Shown here in pieces: positions 53,910 to 62,406 of a DNA stretch of 64,000 bases. Each line of letters opens with the position of its first letter. Position 1 is the stretch's first letter. The notes beneath the pieces were generated by a model that ran no database searches, was not told the origin of the DNA, and saw only the letters and a list, made by a program, of their open reading frames with translations. The position numbers and the translations under genes were made by a program. The DNA is from a bacterium (GTDB lineage Bacteria > Bacteroidota > Bacteroidia > Bacteroidales > Muribaculaceae), in contig SFTJ01000008.1 of NCBI GenBank assembly GCA_004563195.1, forward strand, positions 76,969 to 140,968. Reading direction: 5' to 3'.

Positions 53910-54389
53910 ATGTTTCGTATAGGTATGGGATTTGACGTTCACCGCCTCGTAGAAGGTCGTGAACTTTGGCTCGGAGGAATAAAAATTCCTCACGAACTCG
54001 GTTTGTTGGGTCATAGCGATGCCGACGTTGCCATCCACGCACTCTGCGATGCCATGCTCGGCGCCGCCAATCTTGGCGACATCGGTCACCATTTCCCCGA
54101 CAAAGACCCGAAATACAAAGGCATCGACAGCAAAATTCTGCTTGCCGAAGTGGCAAAACTTATCGATGGCGAAGGCTACGAACTCGGCAATGCCGACCTC
54201 ACAATATGCTGCGAACAGCCCAAAATCAATCCGCACATCGCAGCCATGAAAGCAGTGCTTGCCCAATGCCTCGGCTGCCAAGAACAGCAGGTGTCGATTA
54301 AAGCCACCACCACCGAGCGCCTCGGCTACACCGGTCGTGGCGAAGGCATAGCCACCTATGCTGTGGCCCTGCTCAAGCGAAAAGCTTGA
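53910..54389 (+). CDS. ispF: 2-C-methyl-D-erythritol 2,4-cyclodiphosphate synthase
   Basis: 159 residues. Forms MEcPP in the MEP isoprenoid pathway. Zn ligands are in GMGFDVHRL (D and H near 8-10) and the H in GLLGHSDADV; the ATTTERLGYTGRGEG signature is near the C-terminus. Sixty-two nt after porV on the same strand. Confidence 0.96.
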   Translation: MFRIGMGFDVHRLVEGRELWLGGIKIPHELGLLGHSDADVAIHALCDAMLGAANLGDIGHHFPDKDPKYKGIDSKILLAEVAKLIDGEGYELGNADLTICCEQPKINPHIAAMKAVLAQCLGCQEQQVSIKATTTERLGYTGRGEGIATYAVALLKRKA

Positions 54390-54511
54390 TTATCGAGCTA
54401 TCATTTTCATTCCACGGGGCACATCAAAACCTCACGAAAGGCACATTTCGGGGTCGAACGAAAAATTTCTCGATTTTCTTCAAAATTTGCTTATTTTTTG
54501 ATACGAAGTGC

Positions 54512-54542
54512 TTTGTAATGAAACAAATAATTCGTATCTTTG
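54512..54542 (+). promoter_or_regulatory. Promoter of rplU-rpmA
   Basis: TTTG at 54512-54515 and TATCTTTG at 54535-54542, spaced 19 nt. Confidence 0.8.
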
Positions 54543-54547
54543 CACCG

Positions 54548-54631
54548 ATTTTTCCGAATAGGCTCAAACTAAGAGATGCCCCACCATAAGCATCCGCCTC
54601 ACGGGTTAACTTTGTAACATTAAAATACAAA
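54548..54631 (+). promoter_or_regulatory. Leader of rplU
   Basis: An 84 nt leader containing GATGC/GCATC (54575-54594, 10 nt loop). It may be a ribosomal-protein-binding leader; only this short stem is visible. Confidence 0.3.
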
Positions 54632-54952
54632 ATGTACGCAATTGTAGAAATTCAAGGACAACAATTCAAGGCCGAAGCAGGCAAATACTTGTTTGTCCAC
54701 TATCTTGGCGAAGAAGTAAAGGCAGGCGATTCAGTAGAATTTGCAAAGGTACTTCTTGTTGACGCCGACGGTACCGTAACAGTCGGTGCACCTACCGTTG
54801 AAGGTGCAAAGGTGGTTTGCGAAGTAGCAGAACCATTGGTAAAGGGTGAACACATCATCGTTTTCAAGAAAAGAAGACGCAAAGGCTATCGCCGTTTGAA
54901 CGGTCATCGCCAGTACTTCACCAAAGTTGTGATTAAAGACGTTATTGCTTAA
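54632..54952 (+). CDS. rplU: 50S ribosomal protein L21
   Basis: 106 residues. Family signatures MYAIVEIQGQQFKAEAGKYLFV and VFKKRRRKGYRRLNGHRQYFT are present. rpmA follows 19 nt downstream, the usual order. Complete. Confidence 0.97.
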   Translation: MYAIVEIQGQQFKAEAGKYLFVHYLGEEVKAGDSVEFAKVLLVDADGTVTVGAPTVEGAKVVCEVAEPLVKGEHIIVFKKRRRKGYRRLNGHRQYFTKVVIKDVIA

Positions 54953-54971
54953 CCCCTAAAATTTTAAAGAA

Positions 54972-55220
54972 ATGGCACATAAAAAAGGTGTAGGTAGTTC
55001 TAAGAACGGCCGACTTGGCGTTAAAATTTTCGGTGGCTCTTTCGCAAAAGCAGGTAACATCATCAAGCGCCAACGTGGTACAGTTCACCACCCGGGTGCT
55101 AATGTAGGTATGGGCAAGGACCACACTCTCTATGCCCTTGTTGACGGCACTGTAGTATTCAAAACCAAGGCCGGTCGCTCTTACATCGCTGTTGAACCTC
55201 TTCAAAGCGAAAACAACTAA
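54972..55220 (+). CDS. rpmA: 50S ribosomal protein L27 with an 18 nt in-frame deletion
   Basis: 82 residues, about seven shorter than Bacteroides L27. It starts MAHKKGVGSSKNGR as expected, but goes directly to LGVKIFGG. Nearly all bacterial L27 proteins have six further residues here, ESxSKR or DSxxKR, between the two (codons 14/15, position 55011-55013). The rest (AGNIIKRQRGTVHHPGANVGMGKDHTLYALVDG) is normal. L27 reaches the peptidyl-transferase centre with its N-terminal tail. The loss of six invariant residues is more likely a sequence error than biology. Confidence 0.95.
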   Translation: MAHKKGVGSSKNGRLGVKIFGGSFAKAGNIIKRQRGTVHHPGANVGMGKDHTLYALVDGTVVFKTKAGRSYIAVEPLQSENN

Positions 55221-55301
55221 TTTGGCAATCGGTAGGAGCTTTACTCTTACTTTTGGACATTCGCAATTGAAGAGGCAAGCGCGTTACTGAAACTTATTAA
55301 C

Positions 55302-55346
55302 AAGAGATTGTGTTGATATTCTCAGCGCAATCTCTTATTTTTTTTA
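55302..55346 (+). terminator. Terminator of rplU-rpmA
   Basis: AAGAGATTG/CAATCTCTT stem (extended by a G-T pair and one G-C) followed by ATTTTTTTT. Confidence 0.88.
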
Positions 55347-55420
55347 TCCAATCAACCACCATTTTTCACCTTCGCGAGAAACTATTTTCCACCTTTTATT
55401 GCCATTCGAAATTTTTGTAG

Positions 55421-55428
55421 TATTTTTG
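55421..55428 (+). promoter_or_regulatory. -7 box for the LRR/dockerin gene
   Basis: TATTTTTG, 18 nt before ATG 55447; it lies inside the longer open frame, which excludes that start. Confidence 0.6.
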
Positions 55429-55446
55429 TGTAAATATTTCACTACA

Positions 55447-56868
55447 ATGCGAATAATATATAGTTGTATAGCGCTATGCCTTACCGCTTTCAATGCTTTG
55501 GCGGTAACCATCGAAAGCGCATCCGGCCAATTGGTCTCACTTATTTCCGATAAAAGCATTACCGAACTGCAAGTTAGCGGCACCATCAATGCCGTCGACT
55601 TTAAGTTTATTGCCGACGAACTGACTTCGCTTCAGTCGCTCGATATCAGTAATGCCACCATCACGGCTTACTCGAGTTCGAGCACTTTGTTTGCCAATGC
55701 TCGCTCATTCGATGACAATACTATCCCGGTGGGATGCTTCGCAAGCAGCACACTCCAATCGGTGAAACTGCCGGCATCGCTCAGCGTGATTGGCGAAGGC
55801 GCTTTCTTGAGCTGCAACAACATCACAAGCATCACATTGCCCGAGAGTCTCGACTCCATCGCTCCTTATGCATTCTCGGCTTGCGAACACCTTGCTGCCG
55901 TAGTGATTCCGGCTTCGGTTAAGGTAGTTGGCGAAGGCGCTTTCTCGCACTGCACTGCCCTTTCTTCGGTCACTGTCACCGATGGCAGCACCGACCTCAA
56001 GATAGCCGACAAGGCATTCTATGGCTGCACGGCATTGGCCTCTGCCAACATCGCCAACCGCACTGTGAGCATCGGCAATTATGCATTCTGCGACTGCACC
56101 GGCGAGAATTTTACTATCGTTACGGGCAGCAACAGCCGCCTGAGCAGCATAGGCGAAAATGCCTTCCAAAATTCAGCTCTCAAAGCATTCGATTTCGCAA
56201 AATACCCCAAGCTGGTCAACATACCGCAATATGCTTTTGCCAACACTAAATTGCAAAGCATATCGGTACCCGACAACATCACATTTATTGGCGAAGGCGC
56301 TTTCTTCGGCAATGGTGACCTCACCAACATCGACCTTGCAAGCAACAGCGCAAGCATATCAAAGCTGCTCTTTGCAGGTTGTAATCCGGTTGATGCTACC
56401 GGCATGACCGACCAAACCACCGAGGTGGGCGAATATGCTTACTACGGCTGCAATCAAATAAACAAACTCATTATCCCCGAAAATGTGACTTATATAGGCA
56501 AGTACGCATTCGGCAATATGAGCCAACTCGCCAAGGTGACAAGCGTCAACACTACTGCTCCTTCACTCGGCGAAGCTGTGTTCTCGGGCATCAACACTCC
56601 CGATGTGCTCCTCACCACCAAGATTGCTGCTACCGGCTATCGCGAAGGCGAACAATGGAAAGATTTTAATTTCACCCTCAACGGCGACGCCAGCAACAAC
56701 GGCGACATCAACATCAACGACATCACATCCATCATCAGCCACATCAAGGGTTCTACTCCTAAATCTTTCTTGCTCGAGGCTGCCGATGCCAATGTCGACA
56801 ATGATGTAGACCAAGCCGACGTCACCGATGTGCTCAACATCATAATCAACTCATCCACAACCGAATAA
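55447..56868 (+). CDS. Secreted BspA-like leucine-rich-repeat protein with C-terminal dockerin
   Basis: 473 residues from ATG 55447. Signal peptide (FNALA cleavage), then about ten LRR_5 (BspA/Treponema pallidum-type) repeats, seen as recurring IGEGAFLSCNNITSITLPESL-like units between 100 and 400. The last 65 residues form a type I dockerin: two calcium loops DASNNGDININDI and DANVDNDVDQADV, each with the following helix. BspA-like proteins bind host or bacterial surfaces. A cohesin-like protein is encoded 24 nt downstream, suggesting the two dock. Same operon. Confidence 0.85.
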   Translation: MRIIYSCIALCLTAFNALAVTIESASGQLVSLISDKSITELQVSGTINAVDFKFIADELTSLQSLDISNATITAYSSSSTLFANARSFDDNTIPVGCFASSTLQSVKLPASLSVIGEGAFLSCNNITSITLPESLDSIAPYAFSACEHLAAVVIPASVKVVGEGAFSHCTALSSVTVTDGSTDLKIADKAFYGCTALASANIANRTVSIGNYAFCDCTGENFTIVTGSNSRLSSIGENAFQNSALKAFDFAKYPKLVNIPQYAFANTKLQSISVPDNITFIGEGAFFGNGDLTNIDLASNSASISKLLFAGCNPVDATGMTDQTTEVGEYAYYGCNQINKLIIPENVTYIGKYAFGNMSQLAKVTSVNTTAPSLGEAVFSGINTPDVLLTTKIAATGYREGEQWKDFNFTLNGDASNNGDININDITSIISHIKGSTPKSFLLEAADANVDNDVDQADVTDVLNIIINSSTTE

Positions 56869-56892
56869 CCTCCTCATTATTTATTTTGCGCT

Positions 56893-57612
56893 ATGACTTT
56901 ACGAAACATAATATCTGCCGTCATCATAACCCTGGCATGTGCCGAAGCTTGGGCTCAAAACGAAAACCGCCTTACAGCCTATCAAGAACAGTATATAGTT
57001 GAGGATAAAAGCAAAGATGTAACCATCGATGTTATCAACAACGTGGATTTCACTGCTTTTCAGTGCGATATCAATATCCCCGACTACATACACTTTGTCA
57101 CCAACTCCGATGGCAAATACATCACTCGCGGCTCTCGCTTGACCGATTCTCACGTTGTAATCGAAAAATTAATCAACGATTTGCAACTTCGCGTGATAGT
57201 GTATTCTACCGACAATGAGGCTTTCTCAAAGGAACCCGGCAGCTTGTTTATCTACAGCGTGGCTGCCAACAACCCCAATCTCGATTCCAGCGGCAACACC
57301 ACAGTAAATAATATAATATTCTCACAAGTAGACACCTCCGACCCTACAAATGTGGATTGCGTGGAATACAAGCTTGATAACCTCACTATTTCATCGGCTG
57401 TAACATCGGTAGAGCAAGTGGCGGTAGACCACCTCACCATCTATGCCGAAGGCAGCAACATCATCATTCTTTCGCCTTCAAGCACCACACTTCAGCTCAC
57501 CAATGTGGCAGGTGTGACCTCTCCTCTCGCTGTTAAGGCCGGAAAGAATGTATTCCCTATGAACACGCCGGGTGTATACATTGTTAATGATACTAAGGTG
57601 TTGGTAGAATAA
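56893..57612 (+). CDS. Secreted protein with cohesin-like domain and short T9SS-like tail
   Basis: 239 residues, signal peptide to AWAQ (residue 21). Residues 25-150 have the beta pattern of a cohesin/CBM2-like sandwich: VTIDVINNVDFTAFQCDINIPDYIHFVT, then SHVVIEKLINDLQLRVIVYSTDNEAFSKEPGSLFIYSVAA. The C-terminus (LTIYAEGSNIIILS to GVYIVNDTKVLVE) resembles a truncated T9SS sorting domain. It follows a dockerin-bearing LRR gene. The cohesin call is by pattern and is tentative; no cohesin hallmark residue is unique enough to be certain. Confidence 0.5.
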   Translation: MTLRNIISAVIITLACAEAWAQNENRLTAYQEQYIVEDKSKDVTIDVINNVDFTAFQCDINIPDYIHFVTNSDGKYITRGSRLTDSHVVIEKLINDLQLRVIVYSTDNEAFSKEPGSLFIYSVAANNPNLDSSGNTTVNNIIFSQVDTSDPTNVDCVEYKLDNLTISSAVTSVEQVAVDHLTIYAEGSNIIILSPSSTTLQLTNVAGVTSPLAVKAGKNVFPMNTPGVYIVNDTKVLVE

Positions 57613-57658
57613 CGCTTATTTTGCCAAATACCGTTTTCAGCATCACTTTTTTAACGAA

Positions 57659-58432
57659 ATGGGTAAAAACAAACTTAAGAAATTTGCGGAAATGGAAACA
57701 CTGCAATGTGTGTTCCAATATCCTTTCGCACGCCTTCAGAACGAAACTTTTCCACTCCGAGGCAAGTGGAATCAGGAATATTTTCACAACTCCAATCCCA
57801 TAGTGCTCGAGCTGGGTTGCGGCAAGGGCGAATATGCCGTGGGGCTCGCAAGTCGCTTTCCCGACAAAAACTATATCGGAATCGACTGCAAGGGAGCACG
57901 CATGTGGACCGGCGCCACTCAAGCCACCGCTATGGGGCTCTGCAACGTGGCATTCCTTCGCACCGACATCGAACTCATCAATAGCTTTTTTGCCGAAAAT
58001 GAAGTGAGCGAAATATGGATTACCTTCCCCGACCCGCAGATGAAAAAGGTGCGCAAACGCCTCACCGGCACTCGTTTCCTTGGTCTTTACCGCAATATCT
58101 TGTGCGATGGTGGATTGGTTCACCTCAAAACCGACAGCCCATTTCTATACACCTACACCCACGCACTTGTGCAGGGCAACAATTTTGTCACCGACATCGA
58201 CACCGACAATCTCTACAGTTCAGATATCGTTGACGATATTCTCGACATCAAGACCTACTACGAGCGCCAATGGCTTAGCCGTGGCCTCACCATTAAGTAC
58301 ATCAAGTTCCATCTACCCAAGGAGGGCGACCTCATCGAGCCGGATATCGAAATCGAAGAGGACACCTACCGCAGTTTCTCGCGCGGTTACATCCAATGCC
58401 CGCAGGAGATGGAAAAACGCAACTCTAAATAA
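57659..58432 (+). CDS. trmB: tRNA (guanine-N7-)-methyltransferase
   Basis: 257 residues. Methylates G46 in the variable loop of tRNA using SAM. SAM motif VLELGCGKGEYAVGLASRFPDKNYIGID near 50-75, ARMWTGA and the IWITFPDPQMKKVRKRLT active site near 122-138. Complete. mrp follows 26 nt downstream. Confidence 0.96.
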   Translation: MGKNKLKKFAEMETLQCVFQYPFARLQNETFPLRGKWNQEYFHNSNPIVLELGCGKGEYAVGLASRFPDKNYIGIDCKGARMWTGATQATAMGLCNVAFLRTDIELINSFFAENEVSEIWITFPDPQMKKVRKRLTGTRFLGLYRNILCDGGLVHLKTDSPFLYTYTHALVQGNNFVTDIDTDNLYSSDIVDDILDIKTYYERQWLSRGLTIKYIKFHLPKEGDLIEPDIEIEEDTYRSFSRGYIQCPQEMEKRNSK

Positions 58433-58458
58433 TCACTCAATCACCAAAAGAGAACAAA

Positions 58459-59562
58459 ATGGAAAGATTATATCCACAACTCATACTCGACGCCCTCGCC
58501 AATGTGCGCTACCCCGGCACCGGCAAGGACATCGTCAGCTCGGGAATGGTGGCCGACGACATCCGCATCGATGGCAACAAAGTGTCGTTCTCAATCATCT
58601 TCAACAAGCCCACCGACCCTTTTATGAAGTCGCTCATCAAGTCGGCTGAAACAGCCATTATAACTTTTATTGGCGATTTTGTCGACATCAAGGGCAATAT
58701 TTCGGCCATCGTTCGCAATCCTCGACCCGAAAAACCCGCCAATCCGCTCCCGGGTGTGAAAAACATCATCGGCGTGTCGTCGGGCAAAGGTGGTGTGGGC
58801 AAATCCACCATCGCTGCCAACCTCGCTGTTGCCTTGGCGCAACTCGGCTACAAAGTGGGTCTGCTCGATGCCGATATCTTCGGTCCATCGGTGCCTAAAA
58901 TGTTCGGCGTGGAAGATGCCAAACTTTATATGGAGACTGTCGACGGCTGCGACCTCATTATCCCAATCGAAAAATATGGCGTAAAACTCCTTTCGATAGG
59001 TTTTTTGGTCGACCCTGAAAAAGCGGTTCTCTGGCGTGGCGGCATGGCAAGCAATGCCCTCAAGCAACTCATCACCGAAGCTAATTGGGGCGACCTCGAC
59101 TACTTTGTCATTGATATGCCTCCCGGCACAAGCGACATTCACCTCACTCTCGTACAAACTTTGGCAATAACCGGCGCCATAGTGGTTTCCACTCCGCAAG
59201 AAGTGGCTCTCGCCGATGCCCGTAAAGGCATCAGCATGTTCCAGAGCAAGGAAGTGAATGTGCCTTTGCTCGGATTGGTGGAAAATATGTCGTGGTTCAC
59301 TCCTGCTGCTCACCCCGATGAACAATACTTCATCTTCGGCAAGGATGGAGGCAAAAAACTCGCCAAACGCCTCGGCGTGGAACTCTTGGGTCAGGTGCCT
59401 CTGGTGGCTACAATATGCCGCGGCGGCGATGACGGCATGCCCGTAGTGCTCCAAAACTCCATCTCCGGTGCATCGTTTATGCAATTGGCTCGCAACGTGG
59501 TCGACTCTATCGACCGCCGAAATGCCGACCTCCCGCCCACCACAAAAGTAGAAATGCAATAA
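58459..59562 (+). CDS. mrp: Mrp/NBP35-family Fe-S cluster carrier ATPase
   Basis: 367 residues. N-terminal MIP18/DUF59 domain (residues 1-85, ANVRYPGTGKDIVSSGMV) fused to a deviant Walker A P-loop ATPase (VSSGKGGVGKSTIAANLA near 115). Involved in Fe-S cluster trafficking in the cytoplasm. The usual CxxC before the C-terminal region is absent (ENMSWFTPAAHPDEQ); to my knowledge Bacteroides relatives lack it as well, so it is not a local defect. Coupled to trmB. Confidence 0.93.
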   Translation: MERLYPQLILDALANVRYPGTGKDIVSSGMVADDIRIDGNKVSFSIIFNKPTDPFMKSLIKSAETAIITFIGDFVDIKGNISAIVRNPRPEKPANPLPGVKNIIGVSSGKGGVGKSTIAANLAVALAQLGYKVGLLDADIFGPSVPKMFGVEDAKLYMETVDGCDLIIPIEKYGVKLLSIGFLVDPEKAVLWRGGMASNALKQLITEANWGDLDYFVIDMPPGTSDIHLTLVQTLAITGAIVVSTPQEVALADARKGISMFQSKEVNVPLLGLVENMSWFTPAAHPDEQYFIFGKDGGKKLAKRLGVELLGQVPLVATICRGGDDGMPVVLQNSISGASFMQLARNVVDSIDRRNADLPPTTKVEMQ

Positions 59563-59601
59563 CGGCTCTCTCACCAGGCGTGAGTGGCTCTTATGATAAT
59601 G

Positions 59602-59645
59602 CTTGCTGCATCTCATCGGCACAATAGTGGTGATGATGCAGCAAG
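59602..59645 (+). terminator. Hairpin after mrp, probable terminator
   Basis: CTTGCTGCATC/GATGCAGCAAG, extended inwards by TCATC/GGTGA, followed by a moderately T-rich stretch (TTCGCTGTTTGTTTG). The 278 nt gap otherwise holds only the helicase promoter. Confidence 0.55.
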
Positions 59646-59739
59646 TTCGCTGTTTGTTTGCGGCTTTGAATCAGCCCGCAAGCCGCAACGAAAGCGGCAC
59701 AAAAGGCATCATCTAATTGCATAATCTACAAATAATTAG

Positions 59740-59747
59740 TAATTTTG
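59740..59747 (+). promoter_or_regulatory. -7 box for the DEAD-box helicase gene
   Basis: TAATTTTG, giving a leader of about 88 nt before ATG 59841. Confidence 0.6.
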
Positions 59748-59840
59748 CACTCGAATTATCAAAACAGGGCATGCGGTCGCTTTCAGCACTAAGTTTTTTT
59801 CAGGTCGAAGCCCTCTATAACACTATCAACAATATTTAGA

Positions 59841-61667
59841 ATGAAAACATTTGAAGAATTAGGAGTCCGCGAGGATATTTTACGTGCAATCACTGAATTA
59901 GGATACGTCAACCCCATGCCTATTCAAGAAAAAGTTATTCCACATCTGCTCAACGGAGATAACGACATCATAGGACTTGCACAGACCGGCACCGGCAAAA
60001 CTGCTGCTTTCGGTTTGCCCGTATTGCAGCGCATCGATGTAGCTACCGAGAAGCCTCAGGCGCTCATTATAGCACCTACGCGTGAACTCTGTCTGCAAAT
60101 CGCCGGCGACCTTGCCGACTACTCAAAATATATCAACGACCTTCGCGTGCTGCCGGTGTATGGCGGCTCGAGCATCGAGAGTCAAATAAAGATGCTGCGC
60201 CGTGGCGTGCACATTGTAGTCGCCACCCCGGGTCGATTGCTCGACCTCATCAAACGCAACACCGTGAACATGGAATGCGTGCGCACCGTGATTCTCGACG
60301 AAGCCGACGAGATGCTGAATATGGGCTTTATCGACGACATCAACGAGATTCTCACCTATGTGCCTGCCGACCGCAAGAAATATATGAACAATCCCGAAGA
60401 AGTGGTGGTGGGCTCGCGCAACGAAGGCGCCGAGAACGTGCGTCACATCTACTATATGGTGCATGCCCGCGACAAATATCTCGCACTGAAGCGCGTAGCC
60501 GACTTCTGTCCAAGCATCTACGGCATAATTTTCTGCCGCACCCGCCGCGAAACTCAAGAAATAGCCGATTGGCTGATTTCCGACGGATATAATGCCGACT
60601 CGCTGCACGGCGACCTCTCGCAAGCTCAACGCGACCTCGTGATGAAAAAATTCCGCGAGCACAACATACAGCTGCTCGTAGCCACCGATGTGGCAGCCCG
60701 CGGCATCGATGTCGACGACCTGACTCATGTCATCAACTATGGTCTGCCCGACGACATCGCCACCTACACTCACCGCAGCGGCCGCACCGGTCGCGCCGGA
60801 AAGACCGGCGTTTCGGTTTCGATTGTTCACATGCGCGAAAAAGGCAAGATTCGCGACATCGAGAAACGCATTGGCAAAGCTTTTGAGCGCCACGATGTGC
60901 CTGCGCCTAAGGATATCATCTCCAAGCAACTTTTCAACCTCGCCGACCGCCTCGAAAAAGTGAATGTCGACGAGGAGCAAATAAACACGTATCTGCCGGG
61001 TATCAAGAAAAAACTCGAATGGCTCGACAGTGAGGACTTGCTCAAACGCGTGCTTTCGCTCGAAGCCAATCGTCTTCTTGAATACTATAAGGATGCTCGC
61101 AAACTCGATGCTCCCGAAAACGAGAAAAAAGGCAAAAAGGAGAAAGCCGACAGCAAGGGCGGCAACCGAAGCATCGAAGATAAGGACCGCCGCGTGGGCG
61201 AAGAAGGCTACGAACGCCTTTACATCAATTGCGGCAAAGCCGACGGCTTCTTTGCGCCTAACTTGATAGAACTTATCAATCAAAACATTCACGGACAACG
61301 CGTGGATATAGGTCGTATCGACCTCCTCTCGGGTTACTCGCTGTTCGACATTCGCAAAGGCGATGCTCATCGTGTGGTGAGCGCGCTCAAGGGCTGCGAC
61401 TTCTTCGGCAAACGCTTATATTGCGAAATTGCAGTTGCCGATAAGGACTACGCCGGCGAAAACAAGGGCAAAGCTGTGAAAAAACGCGACCGCTACGCCG
61501 CTGCCGACGACGATTTCGCACCTCGAAAAAAGTCGCGCCGCGAACGCCGCGAAGAACGCTTCGGCGGCAAGAAGGATGCCAAAGCCCGTGGACGCAAAAA
61601 AGATAAAAAAAGTGAAAAACCCGAGTTTCACGGCAACTACGATAAATTTAAGAAACGAAAAAATTGA
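59841..61667 (+). CDS. DEAD-box RNA helicase with DbpA-type RNA-binding domain, missing motif III
   Basis: 608 residues. Q motif and Walker A (AQTGTGKT, 47-54), PTRELCLQIA, DEAD at 153-156 (LDEADEML), then ARGIDVDDL and HRSGRTGRAGKTG in the second RecA domain. A C-terminal DbpA-like domain (YERLYINCGKADGFFAPNLIELI) precedes a Lys/Arg-rich tail. After PADR178 the sequence jumps to KKYMNNPEEVVVG; relatives have about 17-20 residues here including motif III (FSAT). The loss is in frame, at 60374/60375. Motif III couples ATP hydrolysis to unwinding, so this protein as written should be inactive. Function in rRNA maturation or cold growth is by family only. Confidence 0.93.
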   Translation: MKTFEELGVREDILRAITELGYVNPMPIQEKVIPHLLNGDNDIIGLAQTGTGKTAAFGLPVLQRIDVATEKPQALIIAPTRELCLQIAGDLADYSKYINDLRVLPVYGGSSIESQIKMLRRGVHIVVATPGRLLDLIKRNTVNMECVRTVILDEADEMLNMGFIDDINEILTYVPADRKKYMNNPEEVVVGSRNEGAENVRHIYYMVHARDKYLALKRVADFCPSIYGIIFCRTRRETQEIADWLISDGYNADSLHGDLSQAQRDLVMKKFREHNIQLLVATDVAARGIDVDDLTHVINYGLPDDIATYTHRSGRTGRAGKTGVSVSIVHMREKGKIRDIEKRIGKAFERHDVPAPKDIISKQLFNLADRLEKVNVDEEQINTYLPGIKKKLEWLDSEDLLKRVLSLEANRLLEYYKDARKLDAPENEKKGKKEKADSKGGNRSIEDKDRRVGEEGYERLYINCGKADGFFAPNLIELINQNIHGQRVDIGRIDLLSGYSLFDIRKGDAHRVVSALKGCDFFGKRLYCEIAVADKDYAGENKGKAVKKRDRYAAADDDFAPRKKSRRERREERFGGKKDAKARGRKKDKKSEKPEFHGNYDKFKKRKN

Positions 61668-61742
61668 TTTTTTATCAATAGTTGTGTAACTTCACATTGA
61701 AAAAATTCAATTGTATGCACACAACGTCATTTTGATAACCAT

Positions 61743-62405
61743 ATGAATAGACTATTTTACTACATAATGCTTTGTATGATGGTGTGCTTCAGCTCTGTAG
61801 CTGAAGCAAAAACCATTAGAGAACTATTTGCCGACGAGCCCGACGATATCTTTATACTTCTGCCCAAAAGCACCCGCCTCGATATGCTCGACTACTTCGA
61901 TGTGGGCAAAATGGTGAAAGTGGAGAATTCGCTGTCGTCAGGCAAGAAAGTAAGTCGTCTACTCAAGGTTACCGACAGCAGCATCGATGTCGCTGTCACA
62001 CAATCGAGCCAGGTGTCGATGACGCTGCTAACATCGGCCAAAGCCGACTCGGTGATAGCCGTGGTGCAGACCTATCAAGTGCCCTACTTCGACAGCCAAA
62101 TTTCGTTCTACGACGTCGATTGGAACAAACTCAACACATCGAAATATTTCGATGCGCCTACTGTGAAGTCGTTTATCCTGCCAGGCACCGACAAAAAGAT
62201 TGTCAACGATATTCTTCAATCCATAAAGTTCGCTCTCATTTCCTATAGCATAGAGCAAGCCGACAATGGGGATGTTACCCTCACCGCTTCGCTCAATCTT
62301 GAGGGCGTGATGGTGAAGGAAGATTACGACCGCATCAAGGATTACCTCTCAAAAACCATCGTATATCGTCTCTCTAACCTGAAGTTCAAACCCACAAAGC
62401 AATAA
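61743..62405 (+). CDS. DUF3256 family secreted protein
   Basis: 220 residues with signal peptide (VAEA cleavage, residue 22). Matches the DUF3256 family of Bacteroidales: IRELFADEPDDIFILLPKSTRLDMLDYFDVGKM at the N-terminus. No function known. One nt separates its stop from the xseA start (stop 62405, ATG 62407), so it is cotranscribed with xseA and xseB. Confidence 0.85.
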   Translation: MNRLFYYIMLCMMVCFSSVAEAKTIRELFADEPDDIFILLPKSTRLDMLDYFDVGKMVKVENSLSSGKKVSRLLKVTDSSIDVAVTQSSQVSMTLLTSAKADSVIAVVQTYQVPYFDSQISFYDVDWNKLNTSKYFDAPTVKSFILPGTDKKIVNDILQSIKFALISYSIEQADNGDVTLTASLNLEGVMVKEDYDRIKDYLSKTIVYRLSNLKFKPTKQ

Positions 62406-62406
62406 T

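Noticed and set aside
58720..59560. Missing CxxC in Mrp as a sixth deletion
   Set aside because: The segment length matches Bacteroides Mrp as I know it, which also lacks the CxxC; no residues appear to be lost.
58591..59622. Open frame of 343 codons antisense to mrp
   Set aside because: Shadow frame; mrp motifs are clear on the other strand.
60123..61370. Open frame of 415 codons antisense to the DEAD-box helicase
   Set aside because: Shadow of a highly biased coding sequence; no start signal or recognisable motif.
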